DNA from: Anoplolepis gracilipes
Lineage: Eukaryota > Arthropoda > Insecta > Hymenoptera > Formicidae
DNA: 64,000 nt
Direction: 5' to 3'
Assembly: GCF_047496725.1 (NCBI RefSeq)
Contig: NC_132972.1
Coordinates: 17,581,001-17,645,000 of the forward strand
The first letter of the stretch is position 1. Each line of letters begins with the position of its first letter. This document shows, piece after piece, positions 24,696-41,756 of the stretch. The translations under genes and the position numbers were made by a program. The notes under the pieces are model-generated. The model saw only the letters and a list, made by a program, of their open reading frames with translations, was not told the origin of the DNA and did not search any database.

Positions 24696-25790
24696 GGTTT
24701 GATATTTCCCGTAGAGAGTTTTTAGAATCGTTATCTCTAAATGTTTATGCATTCCTCTCGAAAAGAAAGAATCGTGAAGTCTACAGGACGTAACATAAAT
24801 ATAAGTGGAAAAATTAATATTATCGATTATAAATATTTCAAATAACACGTTCTTGATTATATATGTAATACTTTTATTACTATAATAGTTTATTTAAAAT
24901 AGACACTTACAATATAGGAGTATTATATATATGTTTTTGATACTTTTGCAAGACATGAACATGACATGAAAGAATTAAGTCAGAGTACAAAATCTTTGTA
25001 AAAAAATATAAATTAAAGCATTAATTTTCTCTTTCCATTTTATGAATACATTTGTTTTTAATGTAGAGAATTCTTTTTTGTAACACCCTATACAAGAAGA
25101 GAGAAAACAAACAGAAAGCCAAATTATTTTAACACAAAAGAAATATTCAATTTAAAATATCTATAATTTAAATATATAATATATTTATATAAAACATTTT
25201 TAATTTAAAATATGTATAAAGACAATATATTTTTGTTTCAGGATCAAAATAAAAGGAGTTCCATATAGGAAAATGTTGTATATCTTGTTGTATATCTTTA
25301 AATATTATAATGTTAAAACATTAAATTATTATAATGTTAAACGCGTTATAATGTTAAACGCGTTAATTACAGTCATTGTTGCACAATTATATTGTAATAT
25401 TTAAAGGAATAAATAAAAATTAAAAATATACACATAAAACATTAATACTTTCTTTATTAATTAAATTAATTTTTATATAAACTATAATTAGTTTAGTTTT
25501 TTATATAGCTTTTAAATTAGTATTCTATGCATATTCTATATCCATTTATATTTTCATATCTATATTCAACTAAACTTATTAATTTTATTGTTCACATTTT
25601 TTTCCCATAAAATTAAAAAATTACATTTCATTATACCTACAACCATATATATACATATATATTTATATATATACATAAGTTTTTTTTTTTAAAAGATGTT
25701 TCTGAAATGTTATATAAATACATATAAATTACATATTATTACATATTAATTACATATTATTACATATATATTTCTGTCAAACAAACTGTC
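24696..25790. other. AT-rich spacer
   Basis: Over 1 kb of AT-rich sequence with short tacatatta repeats. I see no gene or defined element. Confidence 0.6.
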
Positions 25791-26062
25791 AAATGGCTGT
25801 TCTTCCGAAAACCGTGCTCCGATTTTGTTCAAATTTTGTAAATAAGTTCCTTTTATAGATAGAAAAGAAGTGTATTAAAAGGATTTTTGGCGACTGAATG
25901 ATTAAGCCATTTTTTATTTTTTGTGTATATTTTAATATACAACGTTTTGATGATGTTTATTTTGACATATGTTGACATATTTTGACATGTGTCACTGCCA
26001 TGAATAACGTATACAAGGTTTTAACCGTCGCTCATTGTTTATTAAAAAGTTATAAACAAAGG

Positions 26063-26196
26063 CCCCCCCCTTCCCGCAATCCACCCCGTCCACCTCGCTT
26101 CGCATATACGTTGCAAGATAAAGCAAAATTCACATGGGTTTGCAACTTTCCACGCGAAGCGAGGTGGACGGGATGGATGCGGGAGGGGGAGCTGAA
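26063..26196. mobile_element. GC-rich hairpin nested in FB1 left arm
   Basis: cccgtccacctcgcttcgc and its near inverse gcgaagcgaggtggacggg sit about 75 bp apart in a C-rich/G-rich frame. It has no counterpart in the FB1 right arm, so it was inserted later. Confidence 0.8.
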
Positions 26197-26610
26197 AGCC
26201 CTCTCTTGCATCCCCCCCCCCCGTGTGTGTGCGTGTGTTATGAAAATATTCCCTGACCCATATTAAAATTATTCCATGCAAAATTCAAAACACACGTTAC
26301 GTAGGAGTATACCTTCTACAAGATTATCATCGAATATTAAGGTCATCATCAGCGAGGTGTCCCTTAAAGTAATTTTTTTTTACATGTATGTATCACTCCG
26401 CTCATGCGATTGATTTAATACATTTAACAAGGGGAGTGTTAGGCCTTCGTCTCACTGATTTTGTTGAAATTTTATAGAAATGTAGTATGGGTATAGACAT
26501 AACTATAGTTATTAGGAGACAACGCACTTCTCAACCATTGACGAGAAATCGTAGTTTGAATTTTAGTGCCCTCGTTTAATCTACTTGCAGTAAAGCATTC
26601 ATCGAGCGTA

Positions 26611-26672
26611 GGCGTGGCGCAGCGGACTGAGCGCCGCGCTAGAAACTTTATGGTTGCGCGTTCACGCCCTGT
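26611..26672 (+). ncRNA. tRNA-like (pol III promoter-like) sequence in FB1 left arm
   Basis: An A-box-like TGGCGCAGCGG at 26615-26625 and a B-box-like GGTTGCGCGTTCACGCC at 26652-26668 have tRNA-like spacing, and T runs follow near 26675-26700. It cannot fold as a normal functional tRNA, so it is read as a tRNA-derived, SINE-like module. Transcription is unproven. Confidence 0.5.
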
Positions 26673-26907
26673 TAGTTTTTACCTTTTTCTTTTTTTTTAT
26701 ACAGTTTTGATAAAAAAAAATCTTTTATGCATTTGAACTTTTCTTATTTTTAAGTTTCTTATTTTTATTTTAAAATGGACAATGCAAATATTATAAGGTA
26801 TAATGCAAATATCATATGTATATATTATATGTTCATACAAACGACGAAATTTATATGTATAAAAGTTTAAACATATATTTATTGATTTTATATATATATA
26901 TATATAT

Positions 26908-27545
26908 ATACGTCTACAAAAAGAGCTACTATAAAATTATTATTCGCAATTATTTCATAAAATTTATTCATATTATAAAATTTGATCTTTTTCAATTTTT
27001 CATATTATAAAACAAAGAGAAATTTCATCTCGTGAAAATGCTGTAAGAATTCACTCTTTACTATTGCATCAGTTGAGTGCTTCAGTATTTACACCCATGA
27101 TACAATATGCATGGTTTGCATCAAAACTGATCAGTAATTGGACAATTTTTTTGAATGTTAATGATATGTGTTTTCCCGTATCGTTATTAAAAAAAAATGT
27201 TCTTGTGGAAAAGTTGGTTTCATAAAATGCGGTGCAAATTAGTTTTATTTTTTGCCTGCTTCTTTGATAATTATTATCCTAATGTTTGTAAGATTGTAGA
27301 GACGAATGTAATACAACAAGACGATGATTAAATGCATTAATATTATTATAATTACCTTTTTTTATAGACCCATATATATAAAAAATTGATAAATATATGT
27401 CTGAATGTCTATAATTAGATATAAAAATGAAAATTGTATAACACAATCAAAAGTATTACAATAAGTTAAAGTAAAATTTTATAATATGAATAAATTTTAT
27501 GAAATAATTGCGAATAATAATTTTATAGTAGCTCTTTTTGTAGAC

Positions 27546-27548
<3 letters not shown>
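26908..27548. mobile_element. Foldback nested in FB1 left arm, ~640 bp
   Basis: cgtctacaaaaagagctact and its exact inverse agtagctctttttgtagacg bound arms of about 75 bp within (TA)n. It accounts for the main length difference between the FB1 arms. Confidence 0.88.
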
Positions 27549-27610
<62 letters not shown>

Positions 27611-28955
27611 CAATAAATATATAATTGAGTATGAGCTCCTTAATAATAAATAAAGAGATAGTATAGAGGCAATAGGAGCAAGGAGATTTGTTTTGAATGT
27701 GGGTTAAATTTTGAATTCTATTAGTGTATCAGAAAGTTATATTAATAATTAGCACATTAATGAATTCTTTGACAATGTTACAATAAAATACGATACGAAC
27801 GTTTCGATCCGTGTTCGGATCCTCTTCAGCGTAATGTGTGAAAAGATAATAAGCGTAATTAATAAGTATAAGATCCTGAATTATTCATATTCGCAAGTCA
27901 AATCGTAACAAAATAGCCGCATACTGTCAGTTTATAATTAATTAATAAGGTAAACATTAGATCGGTCGCTATTCTGTCGGATTAAAGAGTTGACGTTTAT
28001 TACGCGAGTACATGATGTCACATATTCTATGGTATTCGACTATAAGTTAATCGTGATGTTTTTCTATATATATATGAACTAATGACTCTTTCAAATGTGT
28101 TTATTTTTTCGTCAAGCATTTCTCGGAGGTTTTCAAGCCATGAGGTGTGCAATATGTAGGTGAGGGAAAAAAGATTTGGAAATAGATTCTTCGGTTATCT
28201 GTCCACTTAACTTATTCTTTATATCGTACTGTTATTATACGTGTAATTGAGATGGAAGATTAAGTGGTACTGCCCAGTAGAAATGCTTGACGAAAAAATG
28301 AACACATTTGAAAGAGTCATTAGTTCATATATATATAGAAAAACATCACGATTAACTTATAGTCGAACACCATAGAATATATGACATCATGTACTTGCGT
28401 AATAAACGTCAACTCGTTAATCCGACAAAATAGCGACCGATCTAATGTTTACCTTATTAATTAATTATAAACTGACAGTATGCGGTTATTTTGTTACGAT
28501 TTGACTTGCGAATATGAATAATTCAGGATCTTATACTTATTAATTACGCTTATTACTTTTTCACACATTACGCTGAAGAGGATCCGAACACGGATCGAAA
28601 CGTTTGTATCGTATTTTATTTTAACATTGTCAAAGAATTCATTAATGTGCTAATTATTAATATAACTTTCTGATACACTAATAGAATTCAAAATTTAACC
28701 CACATTCAAAACAAATCTCTTTGCTCCTATTGCCTCTATATAATATCTCTTTATTCAATAAATATATGTTTAAACTTCTATACATATAAATTTCGTCGTT
28801 TATATGTACACATAATATATATATATATATGTCCTTATAATATTTGCATTGTCCGTTTTAAAACAAAAATAAAAAACTTAAAAATAAGAAAAGTTCAAAT
28901 GCATAAAAGACTTTTTTTTATCAAAACTGTATTAAAAAAAAAAGTTAAAAACTAA

Positions 28956-29025
28956 CAAGGCGCGAACGCGCAATCATAAAGTTTAAAGTTTCTAGCGCGG
29001 CGTTCAGTTCGTTGCGCCAAGCCGA
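28956..29025 (-). ncRNA. tRNA-like sequence in FB1 right arm
   Basis: Inverted copy of the module at 26611-26672 with several substitutions. The A-box equivalent (tTGGCGCAACGaa) and B-box (gcgcgttcgcgcc) are both recognisable on the minus strand. Confidence 0.45.
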
Positions 29026-29269
29026 CGCTCGATGAATGCTTTACTGCAAGTGGATTAAACGAGCGCATTAAAATTCAAACCGCGACTTTTCGTCAACGGT
29101 TAAGAAGTGCGTCGTCTCCTAATAGCTATAGTTATGTCTATACCCATACTACAGTCCTATAAAATTTCAACAAAATCGGTGAGAAGGCCTAACACTCCCC
29201 TTGTAAATAAATAAATCTGCTTTTATATTAAATGTATAAGGTGAAAAAATTATGTCCTATTTATGAAAC

Positions 29270-29560
29270 TTGTTTTGATAATAAACTTTTTAAGAAACAA
29301 CGAGCGACGATTAAAACCTTTCGAACATTACTCAGGACAGTGACCTTGACAACATATGTCAAGGCCAAGGTCATTGGAGCTGGCTCCCCTATAATAAATA
29401 ATTACCCTATATTTTCTAAACTTTTTTTTTGTTAATAACTTTTTAATAAACAATAAGCGCCGACTAAAACCTTTTGGAGGTTACTTAGAGTAATAACTTT
29501 GATAACAAATGTCAAGGTCATTGACATATGGAGGTGGTCTGTTATTCTAAATATTTACCA
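29270..29560. repeat. Imperfect tandem duplication in FB1 right arm
   Basis: Two ~150-bp units share aataaactttttaa/aataactttttaataaac and 'aaaacctttYg' followed by 'tgtcaaggtcat'-like text. Confidence 0.65.
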
Positions 29561-29951
29561 TTAATTTGTATAAAAATTAGAAAAATGATTTAAAAAGTTG
29601 CTTAACCTTTGACTCACCAAAAATCCTTCTAGCATACTTCTTTTTTATTCAAAAGGAAGCTATTTATAAAATTTGAGCGAAATCGGAGCACGGCCGTTTT
29701 CGGAAGAATCGCCCTGTCAAATAAATAATAAAGTATAACAGTTTAAAATAATTTGACAGCTGCAAACGACATGAATGATGCAAGTCACAATACACGAGAC
29801 AGCAAGACAACCAATGAGTATTACGGAAAAGTGGCAACAATAAAATTGGTAACACGCTTTTTTCATATAAGGATAAAATCATTATAACCTATAAATAATA
29901 ATAAAGATACATATATATTCTTAATTTTTCTTTGTAATATCCTATTTTATA

Positions 29952-30381
29952 CAGGGTGTCTCATAACTAACGAGCCAACACTCGTGAACGGATAGAGTAC
30001 AATGAACTGAACAAAAAAGTATTAGGTCATTTTGCGATTTTCGCAATAATTATTAAAATATTAATTAAAAACGCTCAGGGTATGAGCGCACGCCGCATAT
30101 AGCGCTCAGCATACCTTGAGCGTTTTTAATTAATAGTTCAATAATTATTGCGCTAATCGCAAAATGATACAGGACTTTTATATTCAGTTTGACTTGCTCT
30201 ATCTGCCCTAGAGAGTTTAGGCGATTATTACCGAACATCTTGTAGATATGTATAATATTGTTCGCTAAGCGTTTTTAATTAATATTTTAATAATTATTAT
30301 AAAAATCGCAAAATGACTTAATACTTTTTTGTTTAGTTCACTGTACTCTACTCACTCACTCATTAGTTATGAGACACCCTG
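29952..30381. mobile_element. Foldback element M12, 430 bp
   Basis: Ends CAGGGTGTCTCATAACTAA and ttagttatgagacaccctg. Interior hairpins contain 'gcgtttttaattaatattt'. A longer relative is at 41031-41645. Confidence 0.9.
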
Positions 30382-30430
30382 TATTTAACATTGAGGAATC
30401 TTCATTTTTATTTTAAAATTTTTAATTATA

Positions 30431-30757
30431 CAGGGTGTATCTACCCCGAATTAGCGGATCAATTCTCGTGGGTAGATAAAGCGTGTTAAACTGAAGAGAA
30501 AAGTCTTATATCATTTTGCTAAATTCGCAATAATTAATGAGATATAAATTAATAAAAATCGACCAATTCGTGCCAATATAAGGGCGCGGCGTGAACAAGC
30601 CTCCCACTTGTTATTTGATACTAGGCGCGCGGTGAGACAGTAGGCGGAGCGCTCTACAAAGAACGTACAAAGGACGTACTGAAAGAGACACATACAGTAC
30701 GCGCTGCGTTTACATGTCTCGCCGCGCGCCTAGTATCAAGTAACAACTGGGAGGTTC
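30431..30757. mobile_element. MITE related to 63721-64000, right end lost
   Basis: Begins CAGGGTGTATCTACCCCGAA and carries an internal inverted pair, gttatttgatactaggcgcg / cgcgcctagtatcaagtaac. The second terminus is missing where the next element starts. Confidence 0.75.
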
Positions 30758-30787
30758 CTTTAGATGGTTAGATGGCGTCCTTTAGAC

Positions 30788-31168
30788 GCTTAGATGGAAG
30801 TGCATGAAGAGACGGGGTTTCGCCCCGTCCCCATAAAAAATATAACAAAACTTGAGAGCGTAGAAACTACAAGGCTGACAGTACTGTGTGGAAATTTCAA
30901 TGTAAAATTTTAATTCAATCTATGTCCGAAATCACACTATATTTATAATTTTTTATTCATAATCTTACAAAATAAATACTGAATGCATCGATGCACGATT
31001 TATTGAGCCATTTGTCTAACAGCGCTTCAGTCAAATAGCATTTGCTTAGGAAAATAGCATTGAGACTTCCACACAGTACTGTCAGCCTTGGTAGTCTCTA
31101 CGCTCTCAAGTTTCGTTATATTTTTTTATGGGGACGGGGCTTCGCCCTATGCACTCTCATCTAAGCAT
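30788..31168. mobile_element. Foldback/MITE, ~380 bp
   Basis: About 100-bp arms include ccataaaaaatataacaaaa, gctgacagtactgtgtgga and their inverses. A short extra palindrome gggGTTTCGcccc lies in the left arm. Confidence 0.88.
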
Positions 31169-31878
31169 GTACTTTGCAATGCATATACGATTCCACATGA
31201 GTTTGCAACTTGCATAGCAACATAAAAAGGATTTATTTAAAATTTTCTGCAAGTTACTAAAACGCATGCGCGCGTGACCGCAGCGCACGTCCATGTTACT
31301 ATACGTCGCCTGAATGACAGGTTTCATAGCCTCAAAAGTGATCATCTTAAAAAATTTATATCTCGCTTCGCGTGGCAGAGCAACGATTTTTTTCTACCAG
31401 ATTCGTTCGTTTCGAGCCAAAATCTATTACTAAAAAAATTTTCAATAAAGTCGGTGAGGAGAACTGCTCATCTTTACATTTACCTGCTTTTCTGCCAAAG
31501 TGTGAATCAGCCTTAAAAGAATTTTGAATTTTACCGCACATAATTTTTTTCATTTTTCGGATAAACTATGGACCTCCAAACGTTGTAAAGAATTTATTCG
31601 TGACTACCTAACGATTCTGCATCGAATAAACTCTTGTTTAACTCAATTGGACGAAAAATAAAAATATTCGGCTAACTTTACATCGAAATTTTAATTATTT
31701 AATTAAAAAAAAACGATGAACCTCCAAACGTTTTAATTAGACTTCCAATCATCTCCAAACGATTTCCAAAAGATTAATTAATTTTAATTATAAAAAAATC
31801 AAAGTGGTTCGGCTAACTTTATGGAGCTGTGCTGTGCGCTCCGACACACTCCTCCTGCCATCTACCGTTGTCTCCTTG
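31169..31878. other. Spacer without recognised features
   Basis: Mixed composition; short frames on both strands lack domains. Confidence 0.5.
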
Positions 31879-31881
31879 TAA

Positions 31882-32048
31882 GGGCTATCGCACACAAAAT
31901 GCATAAGCTACATATGCATAGCATAAGATCGTATGGATCAATAATAATATTATGTAAATCAATATGGCGACTTAATACTCGATGCTCATTGGTCCATACG
32001 ATCTTATGCTATGCACATGTAGCTTATGCATTTTGTATGCGATAGCCC
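31882..32048. mobile_element. PIF/Harbinger-like MITE, 167 bp
   Basis: Arms of about 57 bp begin GGGCTATCGC and are mirrored exactly at the right end (GCGATAGCCC). The flanking TAA on both sides (31879-31881 and 32049-32051) fits the 3-bp target duplication of PIF/Harbinger elements. Confidence 0.85.
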
Positions 32049-32059
32049 TAACTCTTTCT

Positions 32060-32540
32060 CTCCGTTGCCTTGCGCGTGCTCACCGTCACCGCGATCTTGC
32101 CACGTTTCACCATCCTCTTCTTTCCCCTCCTCTCTCCTCTCCTCCCTCATCGCTTATTCCGCCTTTTCACTCCTGTTCTTTTCCTTTCTTTCATTTCCGC
32201 ATCCTCCTCTTCCTCTGCTGTCATCTCTCCCCCTGCTACTCCTTCCTTTCCTTCCTTTTTGCTTCCTTTATGCCTCGATTCTTCGTCCTCTTTTCCACCG
32301 TCCCATTCTCCCTGTCATCTTCTGTCTTCTTACTCCCGTTTTCATTCCCTCATATTCCTCCTTCTAGACCTGCTCTCCGCTTCACTCCACTTTCCTACCT
32401 TCTACCGGTCCTCCGCTCTCCGTCCACCCTCACTTTCACCTCCTAATCACTTTTATCCTTTTATAAACCTCACTTCCACCTTCTCTATCTTTTCTCTCAA
32501 CTTCTCTCCACCCGCCATCTTTCCAGTCCTATCATATTGT
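32060..32540. repeat. Pyrimidine-rich (C/T) tract, ~480 bp
   Basis: Strong strand asymmetry, with very few purines on the plus strand. Three overlapping plus-strand frames stay open (Ser/Pro/Leu/Phe-rich), which is a composition effect and not coding evidence. Confidence 0.85.
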
Positions 32541-33088
32541 ATCTATATTATTTTCCTTAATTAAGTTCTATAAAGTTTATAACAAGCTTGAATAAAAGTT
32601 TAAAATTCGAAATAATTGTTATTATCAATAGTCCTTTTATTATAGTTATTACTTATTATTTTATCATAGTCATTACTTATTATTTAAGAAAAAAAAAGAA
32701 AAAAAGGTTAACTTTTTAACATAAAATAAAAAATTCGATGAATGGTTTTTTATGAAACATATACATATAGCTATGTGTAATACAAGTACCTAGAACACAT
32801 ATTTTATTTCTAGACTGATTATTTTAGATAGATTTTAAGCTTGAATCTTGTTTCTGAAATGTTCTTCATTGCTGTTTGTTATCTAGAACAATATCTTTCA
32901 TTGTATTGAAAAATATATTATCTTATTTCTTTTTTTTCGGTTATTTATAAGAATAGAGACGTCGATATATTTCGTATTGAATGTCATTATGCGCGCGCGC
33001 ATCATTTCATCCATTGAAAAGTGCTCACAGTTTACCTCGTTGCCTCTCCCTCAGTGGCTTCACCCCCCCCCCTTATTTAAATATTGGG
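32541..33088. other. AT-rich spacer
   Basis: Noncoding; a C10 run precedes the MITE copy. Confidence 0.5.
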
Positions 33089-33227
33089 ATGGGAGTCTAT
33101 TGACCACGTCGCAAATTGGCCAGTTTAAAATGAAGCTCTCTGATTGGTTAATAGTTGCTGATGACCCTAGGCATCGATCGATATAAGTGGCTGTGGTCAA
33201 TCGTGACGTGTCAAACGGGACGCTCCC
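33089..33227. mobile_element. Second copy of the hAT-type MITE
   Basis: About 139 bp, over 90% like 1875-2013 by eye, with the same TTGACCACGTC inner ends and gctccc right end. Flanks share TATTGGG on both sides, consistent with a slightly decayed 8-bp target duplication. Confidence 0.85.
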
Positions 33228-34414
33228 TATTGGGTTCATGCTCCATCTCTATCTTACGATATCTATGCTTTAGTATCGCATTGTATTTTTAAAATTGGCG
33301 CATGGTGACGCTTTAGGTCTTCAGAAGTGGCACATTGATACATCCAGAACTAGAGATCCTCTAATAAGAGTTTCGCCACAAGGCAATTTGGGCAAAATTC
33401 TACGAGAGAGAAAGATATATATTCACTATTCTTCTCTCTCTTATCTAACCTAACCCTAACCTCTTTTAACGCGCTGACCGCTGATGTTATAATGTTTGTG
33501 ATAGTAGTTTATGCTTTCTCATTAAATTTATATATATATATATATATACACACACAAATATTACATATTTTAGGTTTTTATAATGCTTGTGATAACAGTT
33601 TGTTTTCTCATGAAAATAAAGTAATTTATTATTTCATGTCTTATGTGTTTATTTTTTTTATTTTTATTTTATTTTGTTAATTTTTATGCAATAAGGATTA
33701 AATTTAATTAAGGATTTTATTTAATTATTAAAAATTAAATATAAACAGTTTTTTATTATATATATTATTTTGATGTTTAACATAAAAAGATTATAATATT
33801 TAGTTCTAAAACGTTTATTTTTTATTTATGTTACTGAAATATAATGTTTATGCTAATAGTAAGATTAATATGATTCAAATATGAGCGGGAATTGCCCAGA
33901 TATAGAGGACCAATCAAAAGTGGATATCATATGGTAGAGACTCTTATTAGAGGGTCTCTATCTAAAACCTGGCAACCCTGTAGTGAAGTATTGCATATAT
34001 AGAAGAGTTGTTCGACATTAGTTGGAAATAAAATATAAAGAGAGAATTTTTCGCATACATTACGATTCATGACGATTTGATTTTAATTATTTTATAATTT
34101 TATTAACGTGCATTGGAGATTCTTACATTTGTATTCTTTGCCCGTTATGTACTTTCGTTATACTTTTTATTTTACCATAACCTTTTTTTTTATATATGTC
34201 AGTTTTCAAAAAATGTGTATATAAAAGTTTCGATATTTGCTAACCGTTTATTTTTTACATTATTTCACACATTGTAATGAAAATGACAAGAAGAACATTA
34301 AATAAAGAATTACTTCAATATTATTTGTTACTATTATCAATATATGATTCGTAATAAAACTGCAAATTTTTATTTTTATTGATATTAAGATTAAGATATA
34401 AATATTGGACTATT
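33228..34414. other. Upstream region of the MTMR gene
   Basis: AT-rich. A TATA-like catatatag is near 33993, but no promoter can be assigned from sequence alone. agatcctctaataagagt and actcttattagagggtct at about 33354 and 33937 form an imperfect inverted pair, suggesting an old transposon. Confidence 0.4.
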
Positions 34415-38928
<4,514 letters not shown>

Positions 38929-39044
38929 TGGGATGTTATTTCAATATAATGTAGAATGTACCTGATTACATTCTCTTTCCTTTTAGTTGTAGATAGTGGA
39001 AAAAACAATTTTGCAAATAATTTTTTCTTAATATGATAAAAACA

Positions 39045-39050
39045 AAATAA
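39045..39050 (+). promoter_or_regulatory. Poly(A) signal of the MTMR gene
   Basis: AATAAA 117 bp after the stop codon, the first canonical signal downstream. Confidence 0.6.
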
Positions 39051-39151
39051 ATGTTATTTTAAAGATTATTAGTGTTTTTAAAAAAGTTTAAAAGTTAGTG
39101 AAACATCCGTAAACAAAAAGATGATATAGGTACATTACATATATGTATATA

Positions 39152-40125
39152 TAGGGTGTCCTATAATTAGTTAAAAATCTGCTAATGGCAGATTCTTGAG
39201 ATTATTTGGAATCGATTTTTCCTCAGCGAAAATATCGAAAGATGTCATTATTTTTTGCAAGTTTCCAAATTTATTATATATCTTTGTAATTAAGCCATAA
39301 ATTAAAATTCTATTAAAGTAAATTTTATCTGAAATTAACAAAAGAATGTAGTTGTGGTAATTTTTTAACTCCAAAAAGTTTATAAAAAGCACCTTTTTTT
39401 CAATCGCTTATAACTCTGAAATTATTGATGCCTCGACATTTTCAATGAGGAAAAATTGTCTCCAAATTATTTCAAGAATCTGTCATTAGCAAATTTTTAA
39501 GGGTCGACAGGACCGACGAGAAAATTCCAGCGTCACTGTCACCAACATTGAGAAATGAATTCTTATTCAATGTTTGGTGTATGTCTGTATACGTACAAAC
39601 ACCATTGCATTTTAAGAGAGACGAAGACGACATTATTGTCTTTCATTGTCTCTCCTTAGCAAGCGGTGCTGCCAACTCAATTTCTTATAATTAGCTGCAC
39701 TTGCACTTTAGGTACAGATACAATATTCTATTCGGTAATATTTTGCCTCGAAGAAGTTATATTTCTTTATAAAACTTTTTTGCTACATTTCTTGTAAAGT
39801 TTATTACCCCGCTAAAGAGCCGGATTTTGCATTTTGGCTTTTAAAAAATTTATAATAATTACAATCAGTGCACCTGGTCTATATACTTCATTCACGATCA
39901 GTATACCTTATTCATGTCAATTTTATGAAATTTTATTTTAAGCCTTTTTTCCAAAAAATCGCTCTTTAGTGGGCTGCGAGAAATCCTGAATAAGAATATC
40001 ATTGTTAAATATGATTCTTAATTTATAGCCGAAATATCGTCAAAAAGAATTTGTAGTTCCGAAGTCTCCGCATGAGGTCTCCACTGTGGGTCCTCTCGAC
40101 CCTTGACTAATTAGAAGACGCCCTA
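39152..40125. mobile_element. Foldback element M17 interrupted by R1
   Basis: Left end agggtgtcctataattagt is mirrored by actaattagaagacgccct. An inner pair (agattcttgag... / ...caagaatct) shows that the original element was a foldback. The segment 39508-40095 is an R1 copy inserted within it. Confidence 0.75.
39508..40095. repeat. Dispersed repeat R1, copy B (inverted relative to copy A)
   Basis: Reverse complement of 3945-4535. It splits the foldback M17; gggtcga lies at one side and tcgaccc at the other. Confidence 0.85.
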
Positions 40126-40129
40126 TATA

Positions 40130-41000
40130 CAGGATAGGCCATTTTAATCTTTCCACTAAAATATCTCAGAATCCATAAGTTTTAGACAAAAATGTTTCAG
40201 ACAAACATTGTATAGTTTCGAGGGGGCTATAAGATGGTACCATTGCTTTGACCTTAAAGAGTCATTTGAAGGTCATGTGAAGGTCGCCTCAATTTTTTTA
40301 AATGGAACACCCAATTTTTTATTGTATATTCTTGTAGCTGACTTCGAGAGCTCTCCAAAACACTATAATCAAATGTTTTATCGTGAAGTACTTTTCGAGT
40401 TATAAGGCTTCAAAGTTCCAATATTTTGACATAAAATACAAGATATCTCGTAAAATATTCATTTTATCTTAACCTAATACTTTTATACACAGAATAATGA
40501 GACGAATCAATTGGTATAATTAAAACACATAATTATGTTAAAGTAAAAATCTGAATTTGCAACTAGCAGTTACACATTTTACTTTAACATAATTATGTGT
40601 TTTAATTACGCCAATTGATTTGTCTCATTATTCTGTGCATAAAAGTATTAAGGTAAGATAATCGAGAAATGAATATTTTACGAGATATCTTGTATTTTAT
40701 GTCAAAATATTGCAAATTTAAAGCCTTATAATTCGAAAAATGCTCAATGAAAATCATTTGATTATAGTGTTTTGGAAAGCTCTCAAGATGAGCTACAAGA
40801 ATATGCAATAATATATAGGGTATTCCATTTAAAAAAATTGAGTTGACCTTTACGTGATCTTCAAATGACTCTTAAAGGTCAAACCAATGGTACCATCTTA
40901 TGGCCCCCTCGAAACCATACAACTTTTGTCTGAAACATTTTTGTTTAAAACTTATGGATTTTGAGATATTTCAGTGGAAAAATTAAAATGGTATACCCTG
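40130..41000. mobile_element. Foldback element M18, 871 bp
   Basis: Arms of about 430 bp: left ccattttaatctttccac, right gtggaaaaattaaaatgg. It is the long form of the M7 family (10917-11254). The centre lies near 40565. Confidence 0.88.
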
Positions 41001-41030
41001 TGTATATGTATACACATATATATGTATACA

Positions 41031-41642
41031 CAGGGTAGGTGTCTCATAACTAATGAGCCAACGCTCGTGAGTGGGTAGAGTACAGTGAACTAAACAAAAT
41101 AGTATTAAGTCATTTTGCGATTTTCGGAATAATTATGAAAATAATTATTCCGAATATTTTAAATATTAATTAAAAACGCTTAGCGAACAATATTATACAT
41201 ATCTACAAGATGTCCGGTAATAATCACCCCAACTCTCTAGGGCAGATAGAACAGGTCAAATTGAACATAAAAGTCCTGTATCATTTTGCGATTAGCACAA
41301 TAATTATTGAACTATTAATTAAAAACGCTCAGGGTATGCTGAGCGCTATATGCGACGTGCGCTCATACGCTGAGCGTTTTTAATTAATATTTTAATAATT
41401 ATTGCGAAAATCGGAAAATGATACAGGATTTTTATATTCAGTGTGACCTGCTCTATCAGCCCTAGCGAGGTGGAGCGATTATTACCGGACATCCTGTACA
41501 TATGTATAGTATTGTTCGCTAAGCGTTTTTAATTAATATTTTAATAATTATTGGGAAAATCGCAAAATAACCTAATACTTTTTTGTTCAATTCACTGTAC
41601 TCTATCCGTTCACGAGCGTTGGCTCGTTAGTTATGAGACACC

Positions 41643-41645
<3 letters not shown>
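41031..41645. mobile_element. Foldback element M19, 615 bp
   Basis: Ends CAGGGTAGGTGTCTCATAAC and gttatgagacaccctg. Multiple internal copies of cgctYagcg / aaaaacgct. Related to M12 at 29952. Confidence 0.88.
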
Positions 41646-41693
<48 letters not shown>

Positions 41694-41715
41694 TGTGCGC
41701 GTGCGTGCGTACGTG
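41646..41715. repeat. (TA)n then GTGC-like microsatellite
   Basis: TA repeat to about 41690, then gcgtgtgcgcgtgcgtgcgt. Confidence 0.9.
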
Positions 41716-41756
41716 AATGCGTTTTTATGCAAATCTTAATATGAGAATGAAAAAAT

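Larger units (their letters stand above)
25791..29726. mobile_element. Large foldback element FB1, ~3.9 kb
   Basis: The outer arms (25791-26063 and 29420-29726) share cttccgaaaac and the reverse complement of ggagcacgg. The middle arms (26427-26907 and 28745-29205) and the inner arms (about 27700-28137 and 28268-28700) are near-perfect inverted copies around a 130-bp centre. No transposase is present. Inner-arm phrases such as acgtttcgatccgtg and cctcttcagcgtaatgtg are conserved. A third, single copy of the middle arm is at 63236-63720. Confidence 0.9.

Noticed and set aside
26611..26672. Functional tRNA gene
   Set aside because: The acceptor stem does not pair and the anticodon arm is abnormal; kept only as a tRNA-like module.
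31982..32564. Three overlapping plus-strand ORFs of 113-164 codons
   Set aside because: Open only because the tract is nearly all C and T; no conserved composition or domain.
33440..33470. Telomere-like ctaacctaaccctaacc
   Set aside because: Only about three imperfect units, far too short to call telomeric.
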